Positions 53,114 through 62,259 are shown, numbered from the stretch's first letter. The stretch: 64,000 nt of DNA from Stenotrophomonas bentonitica (GCF_002887735.1 NZ_PKQP01000008.1:150354-214353); one strand, 5' to 3'. Numbers and translations: made by a program. The notes: generated by a model from the letters alone, not told the origin.

Positions 53114-54103
53114 TCAGGCCGGACTGCCCATCTGCGCCGGTGCGCGCATCAGCGTATCGCGGGGGAGCTCGCCGAATACCCGGCGATAATTATCGGCAAA
53201 CCGCGACAGGTCCCATAGCCCGCAACTCAATGCGATCGCCTTGACCGACTTGCGGCTGGCATCGGCCATCGACAGGCCGCGGCAGGCCGCGCACAGGCGC
53301 AGCATCGAGAGATAACGGTTGGGCGAAGTACCGAACAGGTCTTCGAAGGCATACCGCAACGCGCGCTCGCTGACCCCGGCCGCGTCACAGATTTCATTCA
53401 TATAGATATAACGACGCAGATTGAGCCGCATGAAATTCTCGGCGCGCTGGGCGATCAGATAATGCGTGCGCCGGCCCCGGCTGCAGGTGGGATGGTCATC
53501 GCTGCCGGCGCCCAACAGCGCCTGGATATGGTCGTGCAGCAAGGTGTCCACGGCGTCGGCCGGCAGCGCCCCGCCCTGTCCAAGAAGTGTTTGCTGGACC
53601 TCACCGTAGCGTTGCACCAGTCGCGCTGCGTTGCTGCCCGCGCCGGCCTGGAACAGGGAAAGGGCCTGGCCCGAGGGCAAGGTGCTGCGCAGGCTCAGCT
53701 CGGTCAGCTTGCGCTGCACGCGCTGCATCGGCGCGAGCAGCAACGTCAGGTGGGTGCCGGCGCTGAGCGTGAACTCGCTGATGCCCTCCGGCAGCACGGT
53801 CAACGCCATCCCGGCGGCCAGCGGCATGCCATGGCACCAGCTGACGTTCTCATCGGTGGCGTGGATCAAGCCGAGCAGGCACCAGTCCTGGGGCAGCATG
53901 AAACGACCGCGGAAATGAAACCCGCTCACCGCGGTGCAGAACAATGCCTCGTCGTGCACCTGCGATTCGATCGCAGCACGCGGGCCGTTGCCATCGAGCA
54001 GCACCATCTCCAGATCGCACACGCGCAGCACACCGCTGAGCGAGGCCAGGTCGAATGCCCGCAGCCCGCTGTCGATCTGGTCTTCCACCACACCATCTAC
54101 CAT
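53114..54103 (-). CDS. AraC family transcriptional regulator upstream of the adhesin gene
   Basis: This 329-residue regulator has a variable ligand domain (HFRGRFMLPQDWCLLGL, TLSAGTHLTLLLAP) and a C-terminal AraC helix-turn-helix pair (residues about 235-320: ICDAAGVSERALRYAFEDLFGTSP and KAIALSCGLWDLSRFADNYRRVFGELP). It lies 212 bases upstream of the adhesin gene in the same direction and diverges from the tad locus, so either could be its target. Direct repeats of the AraC-site type lie upstream at 54252-54289. Confidence 0.85.
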   Translation of the reverse strand: MVDGVVEDQIDSGLRAFDLASLSGVLRVCDLEMVLLDGNGPRAAIESQVHDEALFCTAVSGFHFRGRFMLPQDWCLLGLIHATDENVSWCHGMPLAAGMALTVLPEGISEFTLSAGTHLTLLLAPMQRVQRKLTELSLRSTLPSGQALSLFQAGAGSNAARLVQRYGEVQQTLLGQGGALPADAVDTLLHDHIQALLGAGSDDHPTCSRGRRTHYLIAQRAENFMRLNLRRYIYMNEICDAAGVSERALRYAFEDLFGTSPNRYLSMLRLCAACRGLSMADASRKSVKAIALSCGLWDLSRFADNYRRVFGELPRDTLMRAPAQMGSPA

Positions 54104-54251
54104 GACAGTGATGCCCCCTTTGGCCTGGTTACCCGGTGCCTGCGCCGCATGGCCACCGGGTGCGCACTCCTGCGTTTGCTGCTGCGCATTCTGTTACGGC
54201 CAACCCGCCGTGGCGATGCCCGCCAGCCCGCCCAACCCATCGTTCGTGACT

Positions 54252-54289
54252 GCAGCTAAATCGTTCACTGATCGCAGCTAAATCATTCA
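54252..54289. promoter_or_regulatory. 22-bp-period direct repeats, likely AraC operator
   Basis: GCAGCTAAATCGTTCA (54252-54267) is repeated as GCAGCTAAATCATTCA (54274-54289), differing at one base. The period is 22 bp, two turns of the helix, so both copies face the same side of DNA. An extra partial copy, ATCGTTC, precedes them at 54239-54245. AraC-type dimers bind such direct repeats. They lie 150 bp upstream of the araC start and 160 bp before the plus-strand promoter at 54448. Confidence 0.6.
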
Positions 54290-54437
54290 GCCGATGCGGC
54301 AGCGATTGTCGGCGAAGCTTTCGATGCGCATTTTTGGCAAGTATGCCCGAACTGGACGCCAGGTAAACAGAATCATAATCGCCGTCACAAATGTGTCCGG
54401 ATCCGTTGAAACCCAACGGTCAAGCGCGCTCGCATAC

Positions 54438-54475
54438 TGTCAAATAATTGACATCACGCCGCCCTCACATAATCT
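54438..54475 (+). promoter_or_regulatory. Strong sigma70-like promoter with palindrome over the -35 box
   Basis: TTGACA (54448-54453) and TAATCT (54470-54475) are separated by 16 bases, close to the sigma70 consensus. The -35 hexamer is one arm of the palindrome TGTCAA-ATAA-TTGACA (54438-54453), so a repressor bound there would block RNA polymerase. Nearby lies a hairpin CCGTTG-AAACC-CAACGG (54403-54419). The nearest clear downstream gene is flp, leaving a leader of about 430 nt. The rest of 54104-54912 holds only the short frame at 54660. Confidence 0.55.
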
Positions 54476-54659
54476 CTACCCGCACTTCACTTTGCCGCCA
54501 TTACATCAGGCTCATGCACGGCGGTCATGCAGTGCGAAGTTTCTAAAGTTGAAACCGCGCCTGCCGATTTTGTGTATTGGATCCCACGTGATTCGTCGAG
54601 CATCGTATTCAGGACGCGCGGCGATACCGTCGCGGCGATTGAAAGACAAGGGGAACGCC

Positions 54660-54752
54660 ATGGACAGCAATCTTCGTACGCACTGCCCTCATTGCCGATG
54701 CCGCGCTTCGGCGGCAATGACCGCACTGTCCAGCGCGATCCGCCTCCAATGA
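54660..54752 (+). CDS. 30-residue CPHC-containing small ORF in the tad leader
   Basis: AAGGGGA lies 6 bases before ATG 54660. The product begins MDSNLRTHCPHCRCRAS and ends after 30 codons. The first half resembles the N-terminal CxxC of Ogr/Delta-type zinc-finger proteins, but the second cysteine pair of that family is absent, so it could be a degenerate remnant or a leader peptide. It lies between the promoter at 54448 and flp. Confidence 0.3.
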   Translation: MDSNLRTHCPHCRCRASAAMTALSSAIRLQ

Positions 54753-54912
54753 CGTCGCCGGGCTCCGCCCGGTCGATAGCGCAGGCCTGCAAGGGCCGCA
54801 CCGCGCAGGACGCGCGGTCGTGATGGAGGTCCTGGCGGAGCCAGGCAACACCATCGGTACCAGGGGCTGTATCCGCCCGTTCGGGCTCTGATTGGGAAAT
54901 GGAGAAACCGTC

Positions 54913-55101
54913 ATGAATGCATCCGTTCGCAAGTTCCTCGTTGAAGAAGATGGCGTGACCGCGCTCGAGTACGGCCTGCTGGCTGCCGTGATCGCGGGCA
55001 TCCTGGTGGCGGTAGGTAAGGACCAGATCACCGGATTCTTCGAGAATCTGTTCACCAAGCTGGGTGAAGTGGTCGACGACGCAACCGCAGCGGCGGCCTG
55101 A
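54913..55101 (+). CDS. flp: Flp type IVb pilin
   Basis: This 62-residue pilin has a short leader ending EEDG, the prepilin cleavage site, then VTALEYGLLAAVIAGILVAVG, the Flp motif with Glu at +5 and Tyr at +6. The C-terminal part is short and acidic. It polymerises into the tad pilus used for tight adherence. GGAGA is 10 bases before ATG 54913. It is the only pilin gene in the window and the first gene of the tad locus. Confidence 0.95.
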   Translation: MNASVRKFLVEEDGVTALEYGLLAAVIAGILVAVGKDQITGFFENLFTKLGEVVDDATAAAA

Positions 55102-55200
55102 TCGACTGTCGTTGACTGCCTGCGCTGTCGCCCGGCTCTCCCGCGGCGACGGCATGGCACGCAAGTGTGTCGTACGACCGATTCGGGGGACATAACGCAT

Positions 55201-55746
55201 ATGGAACTCCTTCCCCTGGTGGCATTGCTGCTCGGCGTACAGGTCGCCATCCATGACCTGTACGCCCGACGGGTGTCCAATCGCGGGTTGCTGTTGGCCA
55301 CGGGCGTGGCGCTGGTCGCGCTGGCGTGGCAGTGGTGGATGGCCGGCCGCGGATTTCCGGGCACGCACCTGCTCGGCTTCGTACTGGGATTGCTGTCGCT
55401 GCTGCCGTTCTATGCCATCGGCTGGATGGGTGCCGGTGATGTGAAGTATTTCGCCGTGCTCGGCCTGCTGCTTGGCGCGGCGCCATTGCTTCCGATCTGG
55501 ATCATCGCCAGCCTGCTCGCCGGTGCACATGCCACATGCGTGATCGTCGCGCGGCGCATCGCGCCTGCGTTGTCCCATTCCGGTCCGCGTCCCGAGACGG
55601 ACAATGCGGTCTCGCGCCGCCTGCAGCCGGTGATCGCGCAGTGGCGGCAGGCGCGCCAGGGCCGGGTCGGCATTCCCTATGCGGCCTACCTGGCCTTCGC
55701 CAGTATGTGGTGGGTCCTGCAACAGCCATCCGGAGGTGCCGCATGA
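55201..55746 (+). CDS. cpaA: Prepilin peptidase (CpaA/TadV)
   Basis: This 181-residue membrane protein has five or six helices and the A24 aspartyl peptidase pair: Asp19 in IHDLYARRVSN and Asp80 in GAGDVKYF. It cleaves prepilins, here Flp and possibly the TadE-like protein. ATG 55201 follows the flp stop by 99 bases; GGGG lies close upstream. It overlaps the next gene by 4 bases. Confidence 0.92.
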   Translation: MELLPLVALLLGVQVAIHDLYARRVSNRGLLLATGVALVALAWQWWMAGRGFPGTHLLGFVLGLLSLLPFYAIGWMGAGDVKYFAVLGLLLGAAPLLPIWIIASLLAGAHATCVIVARRIAPALSHSGPRPETDNAVSRRLQPVIAQWRQARQGRVGIPYAAYLAFASMWWVLQQPSGGAA

Positions 55747-56231
55747 GCATCACCGCCGGCCACCTCGGCCGCCCGACGCGCCAACGCGGCATCGCGACCC
55801 TCGAATTCGCGCTCATGCTGCTGTTCGGCCTGTTGCCGCTGCTGCTGGTCACCTATTCGGGCGTGATGATCATGGCCGCGCAGCAGACGCTGTCGGCAGC
55901 GTCTGCGGAAGGCGCACGTGCTGCGTTCCGTCATGCCACCCCGACCGAACGCCGTACCGCCGCCTGCGTGGCCGCGCGACGCTCCATGCAGTGGCTGCTC
56001 ACGTACGCCAGGCAGACGCCCGATTGCGCCGCGGCTGGCGCGCCCCCGATCACCGTCTCCACGCCCGCGCCCTGCGCCGACCTGCCGGCCGCGCAATGCA
56101 TCCGCGTGGAGGTGAGCTACGACTACCGCGCCCACCCCTTCCTGCCCGGCACGGGGCGCGTGTATGGCTGGGTAATGCCAAGGGCGCTGCGCAGCACCGC
56201 GGTCGCCCAACTCGACCTCGGCGGCAACTGA
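55743..56231 (+). CDS. TadE-like pseudopilin
   Basis: This 162-residue protein has the pseudopilin start RQRGIATLEFALMLLFGLLPLLL, with Glu at +5, and a long extracytoplasmic domain with four cysteines (residues about 70-120). TadE-type proteins are minor pilins processed by the locus prepilin peptidase. ATG 55743 overlaps the cpaA stop by 4 bases. Confidence 0.88.
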   Translation: MSITAGHLGRPTRQRGIATLEFALMLLFGLLPLLLVTYSGVMIMAAQQTLSAASAEGARAAFRHATPTERRTAACVAARRSMQWLLTYARQTPDCAAAGAPPITVSTPAPCADLPAAQCIRVEVSYDYRAHPFLPGTGRVYGWVMPRALRSTAVAQLDLGGN

Positions 56232-56250
56232 TGACCCTCCGGAGAACCGC

Positions 56251-57288
56251 ATGCTCAAGTTGACCCGCATCGCCGCGATCCTGTTGATCGGCCTGGCGGT
56301 GATCCTGGCCATTGTCGCCTTCAGCGTGAGCCGCCGCGCCAGCGAGGCGCCGCCGGGCACGCCGGCGACCGCCACTGCTCCCGCACAACCTGCCACCTGG
56401 CCGGTGGTCGAGGCGGCCGGCGCCTTGCCGGCCGGGCGACCGATCACGGCCGAGGACCTGCGCATCGCCGGCCATCCGCAACGCCCGGTGGGCGCCTACA
56501 CCTCGATCAACGCACTGGTCGGCGCGGTACCGACCCAGGACATCCCGGCCGGCACCCAGATCCAGACCGCGCAGATCGCACAGGGCTTTTCGCTGCGCCT
56601 GAATCCCGGCGAGCGCGCACTCGCGGTGCCGGTGGACGAACTGGTGGCTGCAGGCAATCGCATCCAGCCGGGCGATTTCGTCGATGTGTTCCTCAACCTG
56701 CGCGCGTCGGGCGGGTTGCGCGACGACGGTGACGCGCAGACACGGCTGCTGTTGTCGCGGCTGCGCGTGCTCAGTTATGGCGCCGATGACCTGCAGAGTG
56801 TGGCCAGCGTGCCCGCCGATGGCAGCGCGCCTGCGCCCGCCGACAGCCGCGCACAGGACATCACTGGCGCAAACGCGTCGGCCGGCGCATCACGCAATGA
56901 TGGAACCACGCCACCGGCACGCAGCGCGGTGCTGGCGGTGCCGGTCGCCGAGGCGAACCGGCTGCTGCTCGGCGCCCAACAGGGGAAGCTGTTCCTGGCG
57001 TTGCGCAACCCGGCCGACATCGCGCTGCCGGACCAGGCCTTGTTCCCCACGCCCGGCCGTGTGCTCAGCCCGCGCCGCGAGCTGTCCGCCGAGGAGCGCC
57101 TCGCCCTGCAGCGCCCGGAAAACGATGCCTACGCCGGCATCGACACCGACGCCCTGGCCGGACGCGGGCGCAGTTCCACCGCGGCACTGCCCGTTCCCGG
57201 CAGCGCACCGCGGCGCGCGGCACCGCGCCCGGACCGCGGGATTGAAATCATCCGTGGCGACATTTCCTCCCACAGCGGGTCGCGTTAA
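56251..57288 (+). CDS. cpaB: Flp pilus assembly protein CpaB/RcpC
   Basis: This 345-residue protein has one N-terminal membrane helix and a SAF domain (VEAAGALPAGRPITAEDLRI; TSINALVGAVPTQDIPAG) followed by the CpaB core (LNPGERALAVPVDELVAAGNRIQPGDFVDVF). It acts in the periplasm with the secretin. The C-terminal third is Ala/Arg/Pro-rich and of low complexity. GGAGA lies 9 bases before ATG 56251. Confidence 0.92.
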   Translation: MLKLTRIAAILLIGLAVILAIVAFSVSRRASEAPPGTPATATAPAQPATWPVVEAAGALPAGRPITAEDLRIAGHPQRPVGAYTSINALVGAVPTQDIPAGTQIQTAQIAQGFSLRLNPGERALAVPVDELVAAGNRIQPGDFVDVFLNLRASGGLRDDGDAQTRLLLSRLRVLSYGADDLQSVASVPADGSAPAPADSRAQDITGANASAGASRNDGTTPPARSAVLAVPVAEANRLLLGAQQGKLFLALRNPADIALPDQALFPTPGRVLSPRRELSAEERLALQRPENDAYAGIDTDALAGRGRSSTAALPVPGSAPRRAAPRPDRGIEIIRGDISSHSGSR

Positions 57289-57292
57289 GCCC

Positions 57293-58675
57293 ATGCCGAG
57301 ACAGCCCATGACCGAACGCCCCACCCTCACGCGCCGCCTTTGCCACGCCCTGCCACGCTGCCTGCTGGCTGGCGTGCTGATCGGCAGCCCGTTGCTGGCC
57401 AGTGCCGACGCAGAGCTGGTCCTGCAGACGCGTGAGCAGCGACCGTGGTCGTTGCCGGCGAACCTGGAGCGGGTCGCCATCGCCGACCCCAGCGTAGCCG
57501 ACGTGGTGATGCTTCGTGGCCGCGAGGCACTGCTGGTCGGCAAGGCACCCGGCAACACGACGCTGCTGCTGTGGCGCAACGGCAATCGCGAGCCGGAACG
57601 GCTGCAGGTGGAGGTGCGCAGTGCCGTGCAGGGTGCGTTGACCGCCCAGGGCGGTGGCACCGGGCTGGTCGTGCAGGACGGCCAGGGCCTGCTGCAGGGC
57701 CTGAGCCCTTCGTTGCTGGACCACCAGAACAGTGTCAAGGCCGCGGCGATGGCCGTGGGCAAAGAGGGCCAGCTGGCCGATATCTCCACCATCGCCACGG
57801 GTGGCGTGGTCCAGGTCGAGGTGAAGATCGTCGAGTTCAACAAGTCGGTGCTGCGCCAGATCGGCATGAGCTTCGGCAACAAGAACTTCAACCGCAACAA
57901 CGGCTTCTATTACGGCATCACGCGCCCCGGCGCGACCCTGCCCGGCGTGCTGCCGGCGGGCGAATCGGCGGGCCCCGACGACGTCATCATCACCAACCCG
58001 CTGTCGTCGGCCTTCGGGCTGGTATTCAAATCCCTCACCCATGGCTGGGACGCCAACATCGACCTGCTGCAGAGCAACGGCATGGCCCGCGTCCTGGCCG
58101 AACCGACCCTGGTTGCGTTGTCCGGACAGAGCGCCAGCTTCCTTGCCGGCGGTGAGCTGCCGATCCTGGAACCACAGGGGCTGGGCACCACGACGGTCAC
58201 CTTCAAGCCGTTCGGCATCGGCCTGACCGTCACCCCCACCGTGCTCGGCCCGAACCGCATCGCACTCAAGGTGGCGCCGGAAGCGAGCGACCTGAACTAC
58301 GCCGCCGGCATCACCTACAACGATGTGCAGGTGCCGTCGATCACCACCCGCCGCGCCGACACCACGGTCGAGCTGGGTGACGGGGAAACCTTCGTGATCG
58401 GCGGGCTGGTCAGCAACAACGTCAGCTCCAACGTGGACAAGGTGCCCCTGCTCGGCGATCTGCCGATCATCGGGTCGTTCTTCCGCACCCTCAATTACAA
58501 GAAGGAAGAAAAGGAGCTGGTCATCATCGTCACCCCGCGGCTGGTGCAGCCGTTGGCCCAGGGCACCGAGGTGCCGCTGCCGGGCCAGCGCGAGGCATCG
58601 CCGAACCTGCCGGTCTGGGGCGCCTGGCTGTTGAGCCCGGCATCGTCGGACCAACTGCCCGGATTCTCGCGCTGA
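57293..58675 (+). CDS. cpaC: Tad secretin CpaC/RcpA
   Basis: This 460-residue protein has a signal peptide (ends LASADAE), an N-terminal BON/POTRA-like pilus domain (WSLPANLERVAIADPSVADVV), and a secretin domain (LAEPTLVALSGQSASFLAGGELPI; VPLLGDLPIIGSFFR). It forms the outer-membrane pore of the Flp pilus. ATG 57293 is 5 bases after the cpaB stop; ATG 57308 is a possible alternative. Confidence 0.93.
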   Translation: MPRQPMTERPTLTRRLCHALPRCLLAGVLIGSPLLASADAELVLQTREQRPWSLPANLERVAIADPSVADVVMLRGREALLVGKAPGNTTLLLWRNGNREPERLQVEVRSAVQGALTAQGGGTGLVVQDGQGLLQGLSPSLLDHQNSVKAAAMAVGKEGQLADISTIATGGVVQVEVKIVEFNKSVLRQIGMSFGNKNFNRNNGFYYGITRPGATLPGVLPAGESAGPDDVIITNPLSSAFGLVFKSLTHGWDANIDLLQSNGMARVLAEPTLVALSGQSASFLAGGELPILEPQGLGTTTVTFKPFGIGLTVTPTVLGPNRIALKVAPEASDLNYAAGITYNDVQVPSITTRRADTTVELGDGETFVIGGLVSNNVSSNVDKVPLLGDLPIIGSFFRTLNYKKEEKELVIIVTPRLVQPLAQGTEVPLPGQREASPNLPVWGAWLLSPASSDQLPGFSR

Positions 58676-58700
58676 GCCCAATGCCAGGAACCTTCCCGCC

Positions 58701-59978
58701 ATGTCCGCCACCCTGCAGCTGGTCCAACCACGGGATGCTTCAATGAAGCTCGTGCTGTTTGCGCCGGACCGCGAACTGGCCACCCTGCTGTCGGCCTTGT
58801 TGCCGTCGCTGGGCACGGTGCAGTGGCTGGACAGCGCAGCGCCGGCCTCGGCGCTGGAACCGCTGCGCGACACCGGCTGCGTGGTGCTGCTGGACTACAG
58901 GCACGAGAACGCCGCCTTCTCCGCGGCCCTGACCCGGCAGCTGCAAGCCCAGGCCCCGGAGCTGCCGCTGGTGGCGATCGGCTCCACCCACGCCGATCAC
59001 ATGGACGGCGTGGTCGCCGCGTTGCGCGCCGGCCTGCGCGATCTGCTCGACCTGGACAGCGCACCACAGGACATGGAAGCAGTGCTCCGTCGCGCTGCCG
59101 CGCTCGCCGCGCAGGGCCGCAGCAGCGTTGCGGTGGCGCCACCGGCGCGCGCACGCATGGTGCTGCTGCTGGGCGTCCGCCCCGGCGTGGGCAGCAGTAC
59201 CCTGGCCGCGCATCTGGGCGTCCTCGCCGGCCAGGCCGCGCTGTCCAACCCGTCAGCGGCCGGCGATGCCGCACCGGCCGATGCCGGTACGCTGCTGCTG
59301 GACCTGGGCCAACCCACCGGCGACCTGTCGCTCTACCTCAACGTCGACCCCAGCTTCCATTTCGACGATGCGCTGCGCAATGCCGCCCGCATCGATGCCA
59401 CGCTGGCGCGCACCGCGATGGCCCACCATCCAGCCGGCGTCACCCTGCTCGGCCAGCCACCCGGCATGGAAGGCACCGCATTGCCCGACCCTGGCATGTT
59501 GATGCAGCGCCTGCGCAGCGTCTTCCACACCGTCCTGTGCGACCTGGGCGGCGTGCCGCTGCGCCAATTGCCGGTGTCCGTGCTCAACAGTGCCGACGAA
59601 CTCTGGCTGATCGCCGATCAGTCCATCGGCACCCTGGTCTCGCTGGACCAGATGCTTCGCCACCTGGCCCAGGTGGGCGCGCGCGATGCCCGGCTGCAGC
59701 TGATCATCAACCGCCATGACGATGCCAGCGGCCTGAGCCCGGCGCAGATCGCGGCACGCTTCGAACTGCCCCTGTTGGCAGTGCTGCCCGATCGGCCCAC
59801 ACTGCGTTCCAGTGCCAGCCATGGCCGCCTGCTGCTGCAGGACGCGCCGCGTGATCCGTATGTGCGTGCCCTTGCCCCGCTGTTGTCGCACCTGGATCCG
59901 ACGGCCCCCGCGCCGGCCAGGGGCTGGCGGGAACACCTCGCCCTTCGCCTGAGTGGTTCCCCATGGAAGACAAAGTGA
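58701..59978 (+). CDS. cpaE: TadZ/CpaE localisation protein with a degenerate P-loop
   Basis: This 425-residue protein has a receiver-like N-terminal half and a MinD/ParA-like C-terminal half. The site of the deviant Walker A reads GVRPGVGSSTLA, without either lysine of the usual motif, so ATP hydrolysis is doubtful. TadZ marks the cell pole or site of pilus assembly. AGGAA lies 10 bases before ATG 58701. The end overlaps cpaF by 16 bases. Confidence 0.88.
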   Translation: MSATLQLVQPRDASMKLVLFAPDRELATLLSALLPSLGTVQWLDSAAPASALEPLRDTGCVVLLDYRHENAAFSAALTRQLQAQAPELPLVAIGSTHADHMDGVVAALRAGLRDLLDLDSAPQDMEAVLRRAAALAAQGRSSVAVAPPARARMVLLLGVRPGVGSSTLAAHLGVLAGQAALSNPSAAGDAAPADAGTLLLDLGQPTGDLSLYLNVDPSFHFDDALRNAARIDATLARTAMAHHPAGVTLLGQPPGMEGTALPDPGMLMQRLRSVFHTVLCDLGGVPLRQLPVSVLNSADELWLIADQSIGTLVSLDQMLRHLAQVGARDARLQLIINRHDDASGLSPAQIAARFELPLLAVLPDRPTLRSSASHGRLLLQDAPRDPYVRALAPLLSHLDPTAPAPARGWREHLALRLSGSPWKTK

Positions 59979-61315
59979 CTCCGTTTCCGTCCACCACCGC
60001 CCGCGCCGAACCCGGTGCCGACGCCGAGCACGGCGTGCAGCCGTTCGAGCAGACCGAGCAGTACCAGAAGGTGCTGATCGCCGCGCACGAGCACCTGCTC
60101 AACAGCATCGAGGACGAGCGCATCGATATCGACGCGTGGGCACCGGACACCGTGTCGCGCTACGTGCACGCGCAGACCGCCGGCTTCGTGCACGAGTGGC
60201 GGATTCCGATCAACGAGGCCGAGAAGGACATCGTCGCCAATGCACTGGTGAAAGAGCTGACCGGCTTCGGCCCTCTTGACGATCTGCTGCATGACCCGGA
60301 GATCGAGGACATCCTGATCAACGGCTACAAGGACATCCACGTCTCCCAGGGCGGCATGCTCAAGCGGGCGCCGCAGCGCTTCAGCGATGACAGCCATCTG
60401 CTGCGCATCCTGCGCCGGATCCTGGCCCCGCTCGGCCGCCGCCTGGATGAATCCAACCCGATGGTGGATGCGCGGCTGCCCAACGGCGGGCGCCTCAACG
60501 CCATCATCTCGCCGTTGGCCGTGGATGGGCCGATGGTCTCGATCCGGAAGTTCCGCAAGGATCCGTTCACCCCGGACGAGCTGCTGCGCATGGGCACGTT
60601 CGATCGGCCGATGCAGGCGCTGCTGCATGCGATGGTGCTGGGCCGCTGCAACATCCTGGTCTCCGGCGGCACCAGCTCGGGCAAGACCTCGCTGCTCAAT
60701 GCCCTGGCCAACTACATTCCCGCCAACGAGCGCGTGATCACCGTCGAAGACACCGCCGAGCTCTCGCTCAACCACCCGCATGTCGTGCGTCTGGAAAGCC
60801 GTATCGGCGGTGCGGACGGCAACGGCGCGATCAGCATCCGCGACCTGGTCCGCAACAGCCTGCGCATGCGCCCGGACCGCATCGTGGTTGGCGAAGTACG
60901 TGGCGCCGAAGTGCTGGAAATGCTGCAGGCGATGAACACCGGCCATGACGGCTCGATGGCCACCATCCACGCCAACTCGCCGCGCGATTGCCTGTACCGC
61001 ATCGAGATGCTGGCAGGTTTTGCCGGGTTCCAGGGCAGCGAAGACAGCCTGCGCCGGCAGATCGCCAGCGCCATCGACTTCATCGTGCAGATCTCGCGGC
61101 TGGGCAGCGGCCGTCGCGTGCTGGTCTCGATCACGGAAATCACCGGCGTCACCGACAACATGATCGCCACCCAGGAGATGTTCCGCCACGAGGTGCAGAT
61201 CGATGGCGACGGCAAGGAGTACGACCGCTGGGTCGGGCTCGGCTTCCAGCCCCATTCGCACAAGCTCGAACCGTTCCGGCGGCAGCTGCGCGAAGCACTG
61301 GGCGGAGGCTTCTGA
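59963..61315 (+). CDS. cpaF: Tad secretion ATPase CpaF/TadA
   Basis: This 450-residue GspE/VirB11-type ATPase has Walker A in SGGTSSGKTSLLNAL near residue 238, Walker B-like ITVEDTAELSL near 258, and HANSPRDCLYRIEMLAG near 335. It powers Flp pilus assembly at the inner membrane. ATG 59963 lies within the end of cpaE, which indicates coupled translation. Confidence 0.95.
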   Translation: MEDKVTPFPSTTARAEPGADAEHGVQPFEQTEQYQKVLIAAHEHLLNSIEDERIDIDAWAPDTVSRYVHAQTAGFVHEWRIPINEAEKDIVANALVKELTGFGPLDDLLHDPEIEDILINGYKDIHVSQGGMLKRAPQRFSDDSHLLRILRRILAPLGRRLDESNPMVDARLPNGGRLNAIISPLAVDGPMVSIRKFRKDPFTPDELLRMGTFDRPMQALLHAMVLGRCNILVSGGTSSGKTSLLNALANYIPANERVITVEDTAELSLNHPHVVRLESRIGGADGNGAISIRDLVRNSLRMRPDRIVVGEVRGAEVLEMLQAMNTGHDGSMATIHANSPRDCLYRIEMLAGFAGFQGSEDSLRRQIASAIDFIVQISRLGSGRRVLVSITEITGVTDNMIATQEMFRHEVQIDGDGKEYDRWVGLGFQPHSHKLEPFRRQLREALGGGF

Positions 61316-61317
61316 GG

Positions 61318-62259
61318 ATGGCCTTCGTCCTGCTCCTGTGCAGTGCGGCGCTGATACTGGTGGCGCTGGCCGTAGAGCTGTGGGGCGGCGCGGCCGCGCG
61401 CGAGCAGCGCCGGCTGTCACTGCAGCACGCCGAACAGCGGCTGTCGCGACCGGACACCGCCCCGCGCCTGGCCGGCATCAGCGACGCCCCGCCCCCGCCG
61501 ATGCCGGTCACCAGCACCCCGGCCGGCCTGCCCTGGGACGCGCTGATGCGGCGCGCCGCGCTTCCCACCGGCTGGCGGGTGCCACTGCTGATCGTCGCCG
61601 CTGCGGCACTGCTGGCCTGGATCGCCAGTGCGCGGCTTGGCACGGTGTGGGCCGCGCCGATCGTACTGGTGCTCAGTGCGCTGGCAGCCTGGTTCTGGGT
61701 ATCACGGCGGATCACCCGGCTGCAGACCAAGCTGCTGCGCCAACTGCCGGACTTCCTCGACAATCTGGTGCGCCTGGCCGGCCTCGGCAACAGCCTGCAG
61801 ATGGCCTTCCAGACCTCGGCCGCGCAGATGCCGATGCCGCTGCGGGGCCTGCTCGACGCCACCGTGTCCTATACCCGCAGCGGCCTGGACCTGGACCGCG
61901 CCCTGGCACAGGCCGCCCAGCCCTATCGGCTGGAAGCCCTGAACGTGCTGTCGGTGGTGCTCGGCGTGAGTGTCCGCATCGGCGGCCGCGCCGACCAGAT
62001 CCTGCAGCGCATGGCCGACTTCATGCGCGACCTGGACCAGGCGCAGCAGGAGCTGATGGCCACCACCTCCGAGACCCGCATGTCGGCCTGGGTGCTCGGC
62101 CTGCTGCCGCCGATCAGCGCGGTGCTGATGGCGATCACCAGCCCGGACTTCTTCCAGCCGATCATCCAGGAGCCGCTCGGCCACAAGCTGCTGCTGTGGG
62201 CGCTGGGGCTGGAACTGATCGGTGGCTTCCTGCTGTACCGGCTGGCCAAGTCGATATGA
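61318..62259 (+). CDS. tadB: Tad inner-membrane platform protein TadB
   Basis: This 313-residue protein of the type II secretion F (T2SF) family has an N-terminal helix, a Pro-rich cytoplasmic stretch (residues about 45-70), and the T2SF motif LPDFLDNLVRLAGLGNSL followed by two C-terminal helices. ATG 61318 lies 2 bases after the cpaF stop, with GAGG just before it. Confidence 0.9.
   Translation: MAFVLLLCSAALILVALAVELWGGAAAREQRRLSLQHAEQRLSRPDTAPRLAGISDAPPPPMPVTSTPAGLPWDALMRRAALPTGWRVPLLIVAAAALLAWIASARLGTVWAAPIVLVLSALAAWFWVSRRITRLQTKLLRQLPDFLDNLVRLAGLGNSLQMAFQTSAAQMPMPLRGLLDATVSYTRSGLDLDRALAQAAQPYRLEALNVLSVVLGVSVRIGGRADQILQRMADFMRDLDQAQQELMATTSETRMSAWVLGLLPPISAVLMAITSPDFFQPIIQEPLGHKLLLWALGLELIGGFLLYRLAKSI

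Noticed and set aside
54403..54419. Hairpin CCGTTG-AAACC-CAACGG as a terminator
   Set aside because: No gene ends nearby on either strand and no T tract follows; it is noted only as part of the regulatory region.
54831..54845. Short hairpin CCTGGC-GGA-GCCAGG before flp as a riboswitch
   Set aside because: A six-base stem alone is common by chance in GC-rich DNA and no conserved aptamer is recognisable.
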